A program made the position numbers and the translations under genes. DNA of 64,000 bases. It comes from Brevundimonas sp. PAMC22021 (lineage in GTDB: Bacteria > Pseudomonadota > Alphaproteobacteria > Caulobacterales > Caulobacteraceae). The notes under the pieces were generated by a model. The model did not search any database. It saw only the letters and a list, made by a program, of their open reading frames with translations, and was not told the origin of the DNA. The DNA lies in contig NZ_CP080376.1 of the NCBI RefSeq assembly GCF_019443405.1, forward strand, positions 2,480,001-2,544,000. Direction: 5' to 3'. Numbering within the stretch: position 1 is the first letter of the stretch; every line of letters starts with the position of its first letter. This document shows positions 7,649 through 15,985 of this stretch, in pieces.

Positions 7649-10600
7649 ATGGACGCCTATCTCGGCGATAAAACCCGGACGTCCATCAGCGCAGCCGAGG
7701 TCACCGATGCCGCCGGCTACGCCGAGGCGATGCAGAGGCTGGAGCAGCAGGCGTTCTGGACCGGACGAGACGATGTTCGAGCGCTCTGGGCTCACCAGCG
7801 CTCCGCCATCGCGCTGGCGACCGCCTACCTAAACTCCGACAAGGCCTTGCCCTCCGGGGCCATCGAAGCGGCCCTAATCAAAATGCCGACCGGCACCGGA
7901 AAGTCCGGCGTCGTGGCCGTCATCGCACGATGCCTGCCCGGGGTGCGCCGGGCCCTCGTGCTGACGCCGCGCGCCGCCCTGGCCGAGCAGTTGAAAGACG
8001 ACATCGCTTTCCGGTTCTGGCGCAACGTCGGCTACGGCGCCGCCGATAAAGCCTACGCCGATGCCGATATTCCCGAGGCCAAGGTCGAGCTGCTGTTGCC
8101 CAATCCGGGTCGTCTGAAAGCACTGATGGCGACGCCCGTTGGCAACCGGACGGTCGTCGTCGGCACGATGCAGGCTCTGGATGCCGTGCGCACCACCCGT
8201 GACCGCCTGGAGCGGAAGCTCCGCCAGAAGGGTCAGATCTCTGACCCTGAGGAAGACGCTCTGCAGACCGCCACGAAGATGATGGCCTGGTTGACGCGTT
8301 TCGACCTGGTCATCGTCGATGAGGGGCACTACGAGCCCGCACCCTCATGGAGCCGCAGCATCCGCGAACTGGGCCTGCCGACGGTTCTGCTGAGCGCGAC
8401 CCCGTTCCGCAACGACTACAAGCTCTTCCAGGTCAAGGGCCGGTTCGTGTTCAACTACCCGTTCGCGTCGGCGCGCGATGAGAACATCATCCGGGCGGTG
8501 ACCCTGGTTCCCTTGCCCGTGGTGGGCGCATCCCGTTCGGTGGCCGCGGATGACGCAGAAGACAGCGAAGTCGGACAGACGGTGACCGCCGAGGACCGCA
8601 GTGCGGTGGAGGGCTTCGTCGCCGCTCTGAAGACAGATCTCCCCACCCTCCTGTCGGGTTCCGGGGTCGCAAACGCCAAGGCGATCGTGCGCGCAGCCTC
8701 TTACGAGATCCTGGAGCTGCTGCAGAGCGAGCTGGGCCAGGCGCTCGGCGCGCCGCCCGTGCTGATCCACGACCGCGTGAAAGGTCAGGCCGCCGACAAG
8801 GCGCAGCGCCGCTACAACAACGTCGCACTGGCGCGCAAGGATGCGGCCGACGCCACCGTCTGGCTGCACCAGAGCAAGCTGCTGGAGGGGATCGACGAGC
8901 CCACCTACGTCGTGGTGGCGATCTTCGACCCCTTCACCAATGCGCGCCAGTTCGTGCAGCAGGTGGGACGGGTTCTCCGCTCGACGGACCCGACGCGAAG
9001 CGTGCAGCAAACAGCCCATGTCCTCCTGCCGTCAGACCATCACGCCGCGGCGGAGGCGGAATGGCGACGCTACCTGGAGTTTGAGGCCTACGCCGGTCGG
9101 GGCTTGAATGTGATCGTGCCCAGCGAGGCCTACCTGCCGGAGAAAATCGTCGGGCAGATGCCGGAGATGCAGTACGTCGACGGCAGTTTCCGCCATCGGC
9201 TGCCCGATAACGTGGCGCTGACGGCCGAGGACATCGTCGTGCCGCGTCGCGCGGCCGTGTTCGAGCTGGAGTCCACCTTCGACAGCGCCGTCGCGCGCAC
9301 GGAGATCCTGGAGAGCGTCCTGGCGGCGAACCGGTTCGTCGTCCGGGAGATCGACGGCTTGCCGAGCCGGATCTTCGGCTGGACCTACTTCACGGTCGAC
9401 GAGAGCCCCTACCTCGCCAATCACTTCGTCACCGAGTGGCGCCTGGGCGTCGTCATCGGCGCCCAGGTGGGCGACCATCTCTTCGTCTTCGATTCCGACG
9501 GGGTGACCTTCTCACCATCCCGCATAGGGGTCGCCAAGCCCACAGAAGCCGCGATGACGCGGCTGTTGCCCAAGGGCTCGACCATCACCCAGGTTTCGGC
9601 CAACTCCCTCGACATGTCGGATCGGGCGATCCGCTCGATGACCCAGCGCACGCGCTCATTCGCCGAGACGTTCACCGATCTGCTCGATCCGATGCTGCGC
9701 CCCACCACGGTGTCCGGCTACGTGAAGGGCGGCGGTCGGTATCTGGGAATCGTCCGCGCGAAGGTGGCGGATTCGACCGATGAAAACGTGCCTCTGTCCG
9801 CATTCCTGGCCTGGGCCGAGGAGGTCGAAAAGCAGCTGACCGACAGCGCCGCCGAAGCGAACACGGTGTTCCTGCGATATGCGCGCCGGGTCCATCCGAA
9901 CCACCAGATGGCCGAAAAGCCGCAGAACATCCTCATCGATCTGACCGAGGAAGCGCTGGAGGAGTTCGGGCTTCGGGGCGGGGATCCGCGCGGAACCCCG
10001 GACGGCGTCTTCGGATACGAAGATCTTTGCGCGGACATCGACAACAACGCCTTCGTGCTCAAGGCGCTCGATGGGTCAGAGGTGCCGTGCTCAATCCGTT
10101 ATAATCCGGAGAACCGGCGATACGCGATCGACAGCAAGGCTCTCAACGCCCGGCATCCGCCAAAGCCTGCGGCGCGGGGAAGGCGTGCCGTCGCTCTGAC
10201 GGAGCGTCTCAACAAGGCGCAATCTTTTCGGGTCCTCACCGGCGAACCGGGCGTGGTCTATATGTACGGCGAGTTCCTGAAGGCCCGCGACGTGCTGCGG
10301 GCCGACGGCACCGTCCTGCCGCTGGAATGCGCGACCCCCATCAAGGCCTTGGCCAAGACGACCAGTGAAAAGGGCGAGAAGATATTTTCAAAGCCGGCCG
10401 AGTGGCGGTCCAGATCCGTGTTCGGCTTGATGAAAACCTATTGCGAACCGGCGGGCGCCGGCGGGGCCGATGAGCTCGAACAGGCGCTTCGGGATTTCGA
10501 CCTTGTTCTCCTGGATGACGATGGGACCGAGCTGGGCGACTTCATCGCGGTGGGCAAGCGGCGGCTGGCGATCATCCACGCGAAGGCCAGCGCGACCATG

Positions 10601-11002
10601 AGCGCGGGGGCGGTGACCAAGCTGGAGACGGTCGGACGCCAGTGCGTCGCTTCCTTGGCCTTCTGCTCGACCTTGGCGCAGATCGACGGCATCGCCGACG
10701 ACCGCTTCGACCGGGCCACGATGTTCAACAACACGGCGGTCAAGCTTTCGCGCATCTATCGGAACGAGGGTGCCGTGCCCGCCAACCAGCTCGCGGAGAC
10801 GGTCCGCCAGGCGTTGCAGAACCCAAGCTTCGAGCGTGAGGTCTGGATCGTCGCCGGCCGCCTGCTGGACGTGAAGGCTGTCCGGAAGAAGACCCAGAAG
10901 AAGACGCTCTCCCATCGCGACCGTCAGCTGCTGATGTTTCTGGAAAGCCTCGGCACGGCCTGCGGTCGCGCGAACGCCCGCTTGCGTGTGTTTGGCCACT
11001 AG
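7649..11002 (+). CDS. Large superfamily II helicase with possible C-terminal nuclease fold
   Basis: 1117 residues from the ATG at 7649 (GGGAG 6 nt upstream); the frame is open back to 7505 but that part is Arg-rich noise. Motif I P-T-G-T-G-K-S-G is at 80-87, motif II D-E-G-H at 224-227, motif III S-A-T-P at 249-252, and motif VI Q-Q-V-G-R-V-L-R at about 437-444. This makes it a DEAD/DEAH-like ATPase related to type III restriction and UvrB-type helicases. About 600 residues follow. Near 960-980 is E-L-G-D-F-I-A-V, then A-I-I-H-A-K-A, a D-x(n)-(E/H)-x-K pattern compatible with a PD-(D/E)xK nuclease. No methyltransferase or specificity subunit is nearby, so a classical restriction system is unlikely. 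A defence role is inferred. Confidence 0.75.
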   Translation: MDAYLGDKTRTSISAAEVTDAAGYAEAMQRLEQQAFWTGRDDVRALWAHQRSAIALATAYLNSDKALPSGAIEAALIKMPTGTGKSGVVAVIARCLPGVRRALVLTPRAALAEQLKDDIAFRFWRNVGYGAADKAYADADIPEAKVELLLPNPGRLKALMATPVGNRTVVVGTMQALDAVRTTRDRLERKLRQKGQISDPEEDALQTATKMMAWLTRFDLVIVDEGHYEPAPSWSRSIRELGLPTVLLSATPFRNDYKLFQVKGRFVFNYPFASARDENIIRAVTLVPLPVVGASRSVAADDAEDSEVGQTVTAEDRSAVEGFVAALKTDLPTLLSGSGVANAKAIVRAASYEILELLQSELGQALGAPPVLIHDRVKGQAADKAQRRYNNVALARKDAADATVWLHQSKLLEGIDEPTYVVVAIFDPFTNARQFVQQVGRVLRSTDPTRSVQQTAHVLLPSDHHAAAEAEWRRYLEFEAYAGRGLNVIVPSEAYLPEKIVGQMPEMQYVDGSFRHRLPDNVALTAEDIVVPRRAAVFELESTFDSAVARTEILESVLAANRFVVREIDGLPSRIFGWTYFTVDESPYLANHFVTEWRLGVVIGAQVGDHLFVFDSDGVTFSPSRIGVAKPTEAAMTRLLPKGSTITQVSANSLDMSDRAIRSMTQRTRSFAETFTDLLDPMLRPTTVSGYVKGGGRYLGIVRAKVADSTDENVPLSAFLAWAEEVEKQLTDSAAEANTVFLRYARRVHPNHQMAEKPQNILIDLTEEALEEFGLRGGDPRGTPDGVFGYEDLCADIDNNAFVLKALDGSEVPCSIRYNPENRRYAIDSKALNARHPPKPAARGRRAVALTERLNKAQSFRVLTGEPGVVYMYGEFLKARDVLRADGTVLPLECATPIKALAKTTSEKGEKIFSKPAEWRSRSVFGLMKTYCEPAGAGGADELEQALRDFDLVLLDDDGTELGDFIAVGKRRLAIIHAKASATMSAGAVTKLETVGRQCVASLAFCSTLAQIDGIADDRFDRATMFNNTAVKLSRIYRNEGAVPANQLAETVRQALQNPSFEREVWIVAGRLLDVKAVRKKTQKKTLSHRDRQLLMFLESLGTACGRANARLRVFGH

Positions 11003-11089
11003 AACCGGTGATGGCGGCTGGCCCAGGCGCATCGCGCATGTCCGCATTCCGATTGAATTTCGATGACCGCTTCTGGCGCGCAGCTGACC

Positions 11090-11983
11090 TTAGGGAACGT
11101 CGAGCGACGCTACGAGATGGTCCACGATCGCCCTGACCTTCGATGATGGCCGCGGTCCTGCGGGGAAGACCGCGTACACTTCTGCCGGATCGAGCTGATA
11201 GGCTCCGAGCAGCTGTTCGAGCTGACCGGTGCGCACTTCCTCTCCTGCCATCACGCGGGTCGCCAACGCGATGCCCAGCCCCGCCACCGCGGCCGCTAGC
11301 ACGCCCGGCGCTGAGTTGATCCAGAGCCTTGCAGACACATCGACGGCCGTGACGGTCTGGTTGTGGCTGAAGCGCCAGCTTTCTCTACCGAACAGGCCGT
11401 GCTGAAGTATGCAATCGTGCCGGGCGAGCTCAGCCGGAGTTACTGGCCGGCCGTTCGCCGCCAGATAGGCGGGTGACGCGACCACCAGCCTCGCGACGCG
11501 TGCGAGGCGGCGGGAGCCGAAGGTGGAGTCCTCCAATGGTCCGACCCCGATGCGTATGGCTACATCCACCCCGTCGGTGATTAGGTTCTGACGCGCGTCG
11601 CTCATAATCATCTCGACCCTAAGCTCCGGATGCTGCGCCAGGAACGGCGCTAGGGCCGGGATGACCGCACGGGCGCCATAGAGCACCGGCGCCGCCAAGC
11701 GGATCACGCCATGCAGCGAGTCTGCCCCCCGAGTTGCCTGCTCGGCCTCCTCCATCTCCGCGAGCAAGTACTTCGCGCGCTCGAGATATAGCGCCCCTGC
11801 GTCGGTCAGCGAGATGCTGCGGGTGGTGCGCAGTAGCAGCCTCGCGCCCAGCCGCGCCTCTAGAGCGCTGATGATCCGCGAGACCGACGGCTGCGACAGC
11901 TTCAACTCGCGGCCGGCGCGCGAAAGACTGCCGCTCTCCGCGACACGCGCGAACACAGCCATCTCCTGCCAGCGATCGCCCAT
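11090..11983 (-). CDS. LysR-family transcriptional regulator
   Basis: 297 residues. The winged helix-turn-helix is at about 5-62 (F-A-R-V-A-E-S-G-S-L-S-R-A-G, then L-S-Q-P-S-V-S-R-I-I-S-A-L-E). The substrate-binding domain is at about 90-290 (G-V-I-R-L-A-A-P, then D-V-A-I-R-I-G). It resembles the CrgA/DsdC-like group that often controls adjacent oxidoreductase or glutathione S-transferase genes. It is transcribed divergently from two GST genes across 155 bp and probably regulates them. The inducer is unknown. Confidence 0.9.
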   Translation of the reverse strand: MGDRWQEMAVFARVAESGSLSRAGRELKLSQPSVSRIISALEARLGARLLLRTTRSISLTDAGALYLERAKYLLAEMEEAEQATRGADSLHGVIRLAAPVLYGARAVIPALAPFLAQHPELRVEMIMSDARQNLITDGVDVAIRIGVGPLEDSTFGSRRLARVARLVVASPAYLAANGRPVTPAELARHDCILQHGLFGRESWRFSHNQTVTAVDVSARLWINSAPGVLAAAVAGLGIALATRVMAGEEVRTGQLEQLLGAYQLDPAEVYAVFPAGPRPSSKVRAIVDHLVASLDVP

Positions 11984-12138
11984 TCGAAACTCGGATAGAT
12001 GTTGTTCAAATGCGGTGGATACACCGACAGAGCTGAATGACCTAGTTCTCGCTCATGGCGGCTTCACCGCCGTAAAGCCCGCCGGCGCCTCAGGATGAGG
12101 CGGGTGGGACTGGCCCCTCCCGCAAGGATCACGTCTTC

Positions 12139-12807
12139 ATGCCGATCAAGATCTATGGCGACCCCGGTTCGGGAAGCCTTCGCCGCGTCACATCCGCAGC
12201 AGCGATCATGGGCGTCGCCGTCGAGCGCGTGAACATCGACCTCTTCGCGGGCGAGAGCCAGACACCCGAATTCCTGGCGCTGAACCCCCATGGCCTATCG
12301 CCTGTCATGGTGGACGGCGATTTCGTTGTTTACGAGTCCTCGGCGATCAACCTCTACCTCGCGGAGAAGGCGGGCGGCGAGCTGCTAGGGACCTCCATGC
12401 GCGAGCGGTATGAGGTGCTTCAATGGATGTTCTGGTCGGGCGAGCAGTGGCGGATATTCGCGACGCTCACGTTCGATGAACGTATTGGGAAGCGCCTCAT
12501 GGGCGAGCTCGAAGATGAGAGCATCGTCCGATTGGCGTTTGCGAAGATCCGGGCGGGCGCGGCCGTGCTGGACGCGCATCTAGCTGATCGGCGCTTTGTT
12601 GTCGGTGATCGGGTGACCTTGGCGGACCTCGACATAGCAGCGCCCTTCTCCCAATCCCATCGGACGAAGATACCACTCGGTGAATTCCCGAACCTCGTGG
12701 CTTGGCAGCAGCGGTTGCTGGAGACGGTGCCTGCGTGGGCTCAAACTAAGCGTGAGGTCGATGCGCGGATCGATGGCGCGCTCGGAGCCGCCGGTATCCA
12801 ACTTTGA
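12139..12807 (+). CDS. Glutathione S-transferase family protein
   Basis: 222 residues. The N-terminal thioredoxin-like domain (about 1-80) shows I-K-I-Y-G-D-P-G-S-G-S-L-R-R, the cis-Pro region N-P-H-G-L-S-P-V-M and the glutathione gamma-Glu site E-S-S-A-I. The C-terminal helical domain (about 90-210) has F-V-V-G-D-R-V-T-L-A-D-L-D-I-A-A, the conserved N-capping box. It likely conjugates or reduces small electrophiles in the cytoplasm. It is followed by a second GST and faces a LysR gene. Confidence 0.9.
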   Translation: MPIKIYGDPGSGSLRRVTSAAAIMGVAVERVNIDLFAGESQTPEFLALNPHGLSPVMVDGDFVVYESSAINLYLAEKAGGELLGTSMRERYEVLQWMFWSGEQWRIFATLTFDERIGKRLMGELEDESIVRLAFAKIRAGAAVLDAHLADRRFVVGDRVTLADLDIAAPFSQSHRTKIPLGEFPNLVAWQQRLLETVPAWAQTKREVDARIDGALGAAGIQL

Positions 12808-12824
12808 GCGCGGAAAGCTCGACC

Positions 12825-13487
12825 ATGTATCACGAACTCTTCTGGATCAGCGGCAGCCCCTACGCTTGGCGGGTACAGTTGGCGCTCGAGTACAAGGGCG
12901 TGCCGTACGCCTCTCACCGTATGGAGCTGGCCAAGCAGGAGCATAGCTCGCCGGCATTCCTAGAGCTTAACCCGCGAGGCAAGGTGCCGGTGCTCAAGAC
13001 AGGCGGCGCGGCGCTCTACGAGTCCGTGGCAATCATGGCCTTTTTGGATCGCACCTATGCTGCCGTGCCGCTGTTCGGCCAGACGCCGCAGGAGCACGGC
13101 CGCATCTGGCAGCGCGTGAACGAGTTCGAGAACTACACTCGCGATCTACTCGTGAAGGTCGTCCGCCCACTGTTGCGCGGCGAGGCGACGAACGATCCCC
13201 AGGGCATGCGGGCGGCCTCCGTTCGCGCATACGACGCGCTCGGTTGGATAGACGAGGCGCTGTCGATTACGCCCAATCTGGCGGATGACCACATCACGGC
13301 AGCCGACATCGTCGCCCTGCCGCATATCCAAATGCTGTGCCGGGTCTCAGCGCGCCCGGAGGCCATCGAGATGGCGCTCGGCCTCGAAGACCTCGGTGCG
13401 CGTCTACCAGCACTCGGCGCCTGGTTGTCGCGGATAGAAACGATTCGGGGCTACGAGGCTGCCTATCCACCTCACTGGCGGAGGTGA
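12825..13487 (+). CDS. Second glutathione S-transferase family protein
   Basis: 220 residues from the ATG at 12825; an in-frame TTG at 12804 would overlap the previous stop by 4 bp. The N-terminal domain begins Y-H-E-L-F-W-I-S-G-S-P-Y-A-W-R and carries N-P-R-G-K-V-P-V-L and Y-E-S-V-A-I. The helical domain holds D-H-I-T-A-A-D-I-V-A-L-P. It is clearly different from the GST before it, so this is a pair of distinct enzymes and not a recent duplication. Both probably belong to one LysR-controlled unit; the substrate is unknown. Confidence 0.88.
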   Translation: MYHELFWISGSPYAWRVQLALEYKGVPYASHRMELAKQEHSSPAFLELNPRGKVPVLKTGGAALYESVAIMAFLDRTYAAVPLFGQTPQEHGRIWQRVNEFENYTRDLLVKVVRPLLRGEATNDPQGMRAASVRAYDALGWIDEALSITPNLADDHITAADIVALPHIQMLCRVSARPEAIEMALGLEDLGARLPALGAWLSRIETIRGYEAAYPPHWRR

Positions 13488-13617
13488 GCAGGGGCATGCA
13501 GGGCAGGACGGCTGAACGTCTGCTTGTAGGCCGCTAATCAGGATCTCCTCTTGGCGCTACGCCGCACAAGCCTGGCTTGGTCGTGAGCGAGAGCGTTCAC
13601 CAGCGGCTTCAATGGCC

Positions 13618-14211
13618 TCACTCATCTTGCTCACGCCACGCTTCGACATCTGCAGCCGATATGTCGCCAGCGTAGCACAATGGCGCGTAGCCCCCGCCGC
13701 GGTTGTAAGCACTGCGGCCTCCACATCGGCTGCCGTTCCGAGCGGTGTTGTAGGGGCATGGGCAGTTCCCCGGATAGCTTTCTATCGATGCGGCGATCAT
13801 ACGCCGTTTGATGGCAGCGACCGATGGCCGGCTACCCGCTAACTTGGCAGGTTTGAGGGTGGCGGTGGCCTCGGCGGGGACAGGCTTCTCGGAAGCGAGA
13901 TAGCTGGTCTTTGCCCAGCACGAGACGTTACCTGTGATCTGCGACCAGTCGCCTCGAGTGCTTACGACACCCACACTTTCTCCAGCCGAGAGGGTTCGGA
14001 GCGATGCGCTACCCGCTGTCGGGCCGGCCCTACAGTTGAGACTGCTCGGCTGCACGTAGAGCCAACGTTCGGGCACGGATTGACTGCTCAGATTGGTCAG
14101 AGCTGTCGTCGGCGTCGCAGCATCATCCTTGCCGCACTGGCTGAGCGCCGCGATGATCAGAAAACCAATGACCAGCCAGGCTGCACAGCCTGACCCGTTG
14201 TTCTTCGCCAT
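13618..14211 (-). CDS. SH3-domain protein with Cys-rich C-terminal tail
   Basis: 197 residues from the ATG at 14211, which follows a G-rich GGGGGAG; the frame is open to 14337 but the extension is unlikely. Residues about 7-24 form a hydrophobic signal or anchor (A-A-W-L-V-I-G-F-L-I-I-A-A-L). A bacterial SH3 domain follows (L-N-C-R-A-G-P-T-A-G-S, G-D-W-S-Q-I). The C-terminus has C-P-C-P-Y-N, C-G-G-R-S-A-Y and P-L-C-Y, a tail I recall from other proteobacterial SH3 proteins. It probably acts in the periplasm. It points toward the GST genes. Confidence 0.75.
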   Translation of the reverse strand: MAKNNGSGCAAWLVIGFLIIAALSQCGKDDAATPTTALTNLSSQSVPERWLYVQPSSLNCRAGPTAGSASLRTLSAGESVGVVSTRGDWSQITGNVSCWAKTSYLASEKPVPAEATATLKPAKLAGSRPSVAAIKRRMIAASIESYPGNCPCPYNTARNGSRCGGRSAYNRGGGYAPLCYAGDISAADVEAWREQDE

Positions 14212-14562
14212 GCTCCACTCCCCCGCGAAGGTGGGTAAAAGCAACCCTTGCGAGAGTCCAGCGCAGTTGTAGCCATGGCCACAAAGCTCTCCAAATTGAA
14301 CATTTGACGGACACCGCAGGTCGCCAACGTTGCTCATCCGCAGAGACTGGCTCCACTGAATGGGTGTGAACGGCAGCAGAGGGTTCCGGCTGGCAAACGT
14401 CCGCTTCCAAGCTTTGTGTCAGGTCTACTGTTGGCGCCGAGCCCACCCAAGAGCTTACGACCCGAAACGGGCAGCGCAGCAGTCTGAATATCCGGCTCGT
14501 ATATTTCTGTGGGCGGCGCCCTTCCGTGGTGCAGCTTCTGCTTTTTCGGCTAGACTCGCCTG
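14212..14562. other. 351-bp gap with no supported gene
   Basis: Separates the divergent SH3 and nucleotidyltransferase-HEPN genes. Short frames on either strand give low-complexity Arg/Ala-rich sequence. Promoters for both neighbours must lie here, but I see no clear hexamers, repeats or RNA structure. Confidence 0.4.
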
Positions 14563-15480
14563 ATGCGGTCAGACCTCGACCATCTCCCGGAGCGTCAGCA
14601 GCGCGAACTCGAGCGAATTCGCGACACTCTGCTCGCCGGCTTCGAAGCGGCAAAGAACGGGGGAAGCGGAGGCACCTCTGCCTGGCGACGCGGCGGCATG
14701 GTCCTGAAGATCATCCTCTTCGGCTCCTATGCCCGAACCGACTGGGTCGACGAGCCGGAGAACGGCTACCTCTCGGACTTCGACCTGCTGATCGTCGTCA
14801 ACAACGAGAAGCTGACCAACATCGCCGACTACTGGTGGAACTCGGAGGATCAGATCCTTCGTGATCCCGTCGTCGGCCGCGCGGTCAACCTCATCGTCCA
14901 CGACCTCCACGAGGTGAACGATGCGCTTCGGCGCGGCGAGTACTTCTGGACCGACATCGTCCGGGACGGCATCGCGCTCTACGAGATACCAGGTCACCCA
15001 TTTGCCGCGCCGCAGCCGGTGACGGCGGAAGACGCTGTCGCCACTGCCGAGCGGTACTATGAGCATTGGACAGACAGGATCGATGCCGCGCTGAAAGTCG
15101 CCGCCTTTTGTATCTCTGAGGGTGAGGGAAGAGATGCCGCGTTCAACCTCCACCAAGCAGTCGAGCGGGCCTACGCCTGCTTCCTGCTGGTCCACACCTT
15201 CTATTTCCCGCGCTCTCACAACATCAAGTTCCTCCGGTCGCTGGCCGAGGATGTGAGCACGCGCTTGGTCGAAGCGTGGCCGCGCGAGCAGCGTTTCGAC
15301 CGCCGCCGCTTCGAACTGCTGAAGCGCGCCTACGTCGAAGCCCGCTACAGCGATCAGTACGACGCCTCGGCCGATGACCTCGACTGGTCGATGGCGCGCG
15401 CCCGCACCCTGCGCGACCTTGTCGCCGCTCTCTGCCAAGAGCGCATCGCCGAGCTCAGATCCAAGGCTGAGATCGTCTGA
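14563..15480 (+). CDS. Fused nucleotidyltransferase-HEPN protein
   Basis: 305 residues. The N-terminal minimal nucleotidyltransferase shows G-S-Y-A-R-T-D at 54-60 and S-D-F-D-L-L-I at 71-77, with Asp72 and Asp74 as likely metal ligands. A HEPN-type helical domain follows at about 150-300 (F-N-L-H-Q-A-V-E-R-A-Y, R-S-H-N-I-K-F-L, R-A-Y-V-E-A-R-Y). When split, MNT and HEPN are an antitoxin/toxin pair in which MNT adenylylates HEPN. Here they are one chain, as in kanamycin nucleotidyltransferase-like proteins. The usual HEPN R-x4-6-H RNase motif is not obvious, so toxin activity is doubtful. Confidence 0.8.
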   Translation: MRSDLDHLPERQQRELERIRDTLLAGFEAAKNGGSGGTSAWRRGGMVLKIILFGSYARTDWVDEPENGYLSDFDLLIVVNNEKLTNIADYWWNSEDQILRDPVVGRAVNLIVHDLHEVNDALRRGEYFWTDIVRDGIALYEIPGHPFAAPQPVTAEDAVATAERYYEHWTDRIDAALKVAAFCISEGEGRDAAFNLHQAVERAYACFLLVHTFYFPRSHNIKFLRSLAEDVSTRLVEAWPREQRFDRRRFELLKRAYVEARYSDQYDASADDLDWSMARARTLRDLVAALCQERIAELRSKAEIV

Positions 15481-15669
15481 TCTTGGTGTCCGAGCCCTCT
15501 CTCGATCACGTTCGCGCGAGGCGGCGTGGCCAGGGTGAACAGGCTGAAACCGGGCGAACTCTCCTGAAACCGACCGGCGCGAACCGGCTCCTAAGCCGGC
15601 CTGGAGACGGGCTTGACCGGCTGTGGATAATCGCCGCTCGATGAACCTCTCACATTGGGAGTTCTCGCG

Positions 15670-15963
15670 ATGACCGGCCTTTACCTTGGAGATGCTGAAG
15701 ACGTCCTGCTGACCCGCAAGGAGGCGTCCACCGAGCTGCTGCGGATGGGCATCCGCCGCTCGCCGTCCACGCTGGCGAAGATCTTCTGCACCCGTTCGGA
15801 TGGGCCGCCCTGCGTTCACCTCGGCCGCACGCCCTACTATCCCCGCCATCGGCTGCATGACTGGGCGAGAAGCCAGCTGACCGCCCTGCGTTCGTCCTCC
15901 AGCGAACCACGTCGATCAGGAGACTGGAAGTCGCCCATCTCGGCCGACGACGCACACGCCTGA
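15670..15963 (+). CDS. Small winged-helix/AlpA-like DNA-binding protein
   Basis: 97 residues from the ATG at 15670, 8 nt after GGGAG. L-L-T-R-K-E-A-S-T-E-L followed by S-P-S-T-L-A-K and later P-Y-Y-P-R-H-R-L-H-D-W-A fits the MerR/excisionase-type fold in which the last helix carries a Y-x-x-x-x-L-x-x-W pattern. Such proteins often sit beside relaxase or integrase genes and control excision or transfer. It is convergent with the relaxase gene, with 22 bp between stops. Confidence 0.65.
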   Translation: MTGLYLGDAEDVLLTRKEASTELLRMGIRRSPSTLAKIFCTRSDGPPCVHLGRTPYYPRHRLHDWARSQLTALRSSSSEPRRSGDWKSPISADDAHA

Positions 15964-15985
15964 TCCACTGCCGAGCGTGTGCCGC

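Noticed and set aside
15622..15630. TGTGGATAA, a perfect DnaA box on the minus strand
   Set aside because: A single 9-mer is expected about once in two such windows by chance, and no second box, iterons or replication gene is nearby.
14569..15858. A 429-codon minus-strand open frame
   Set aside because: It is antisense to the nucleotidyltransferase-HEPN gene, whose motifs are clear.
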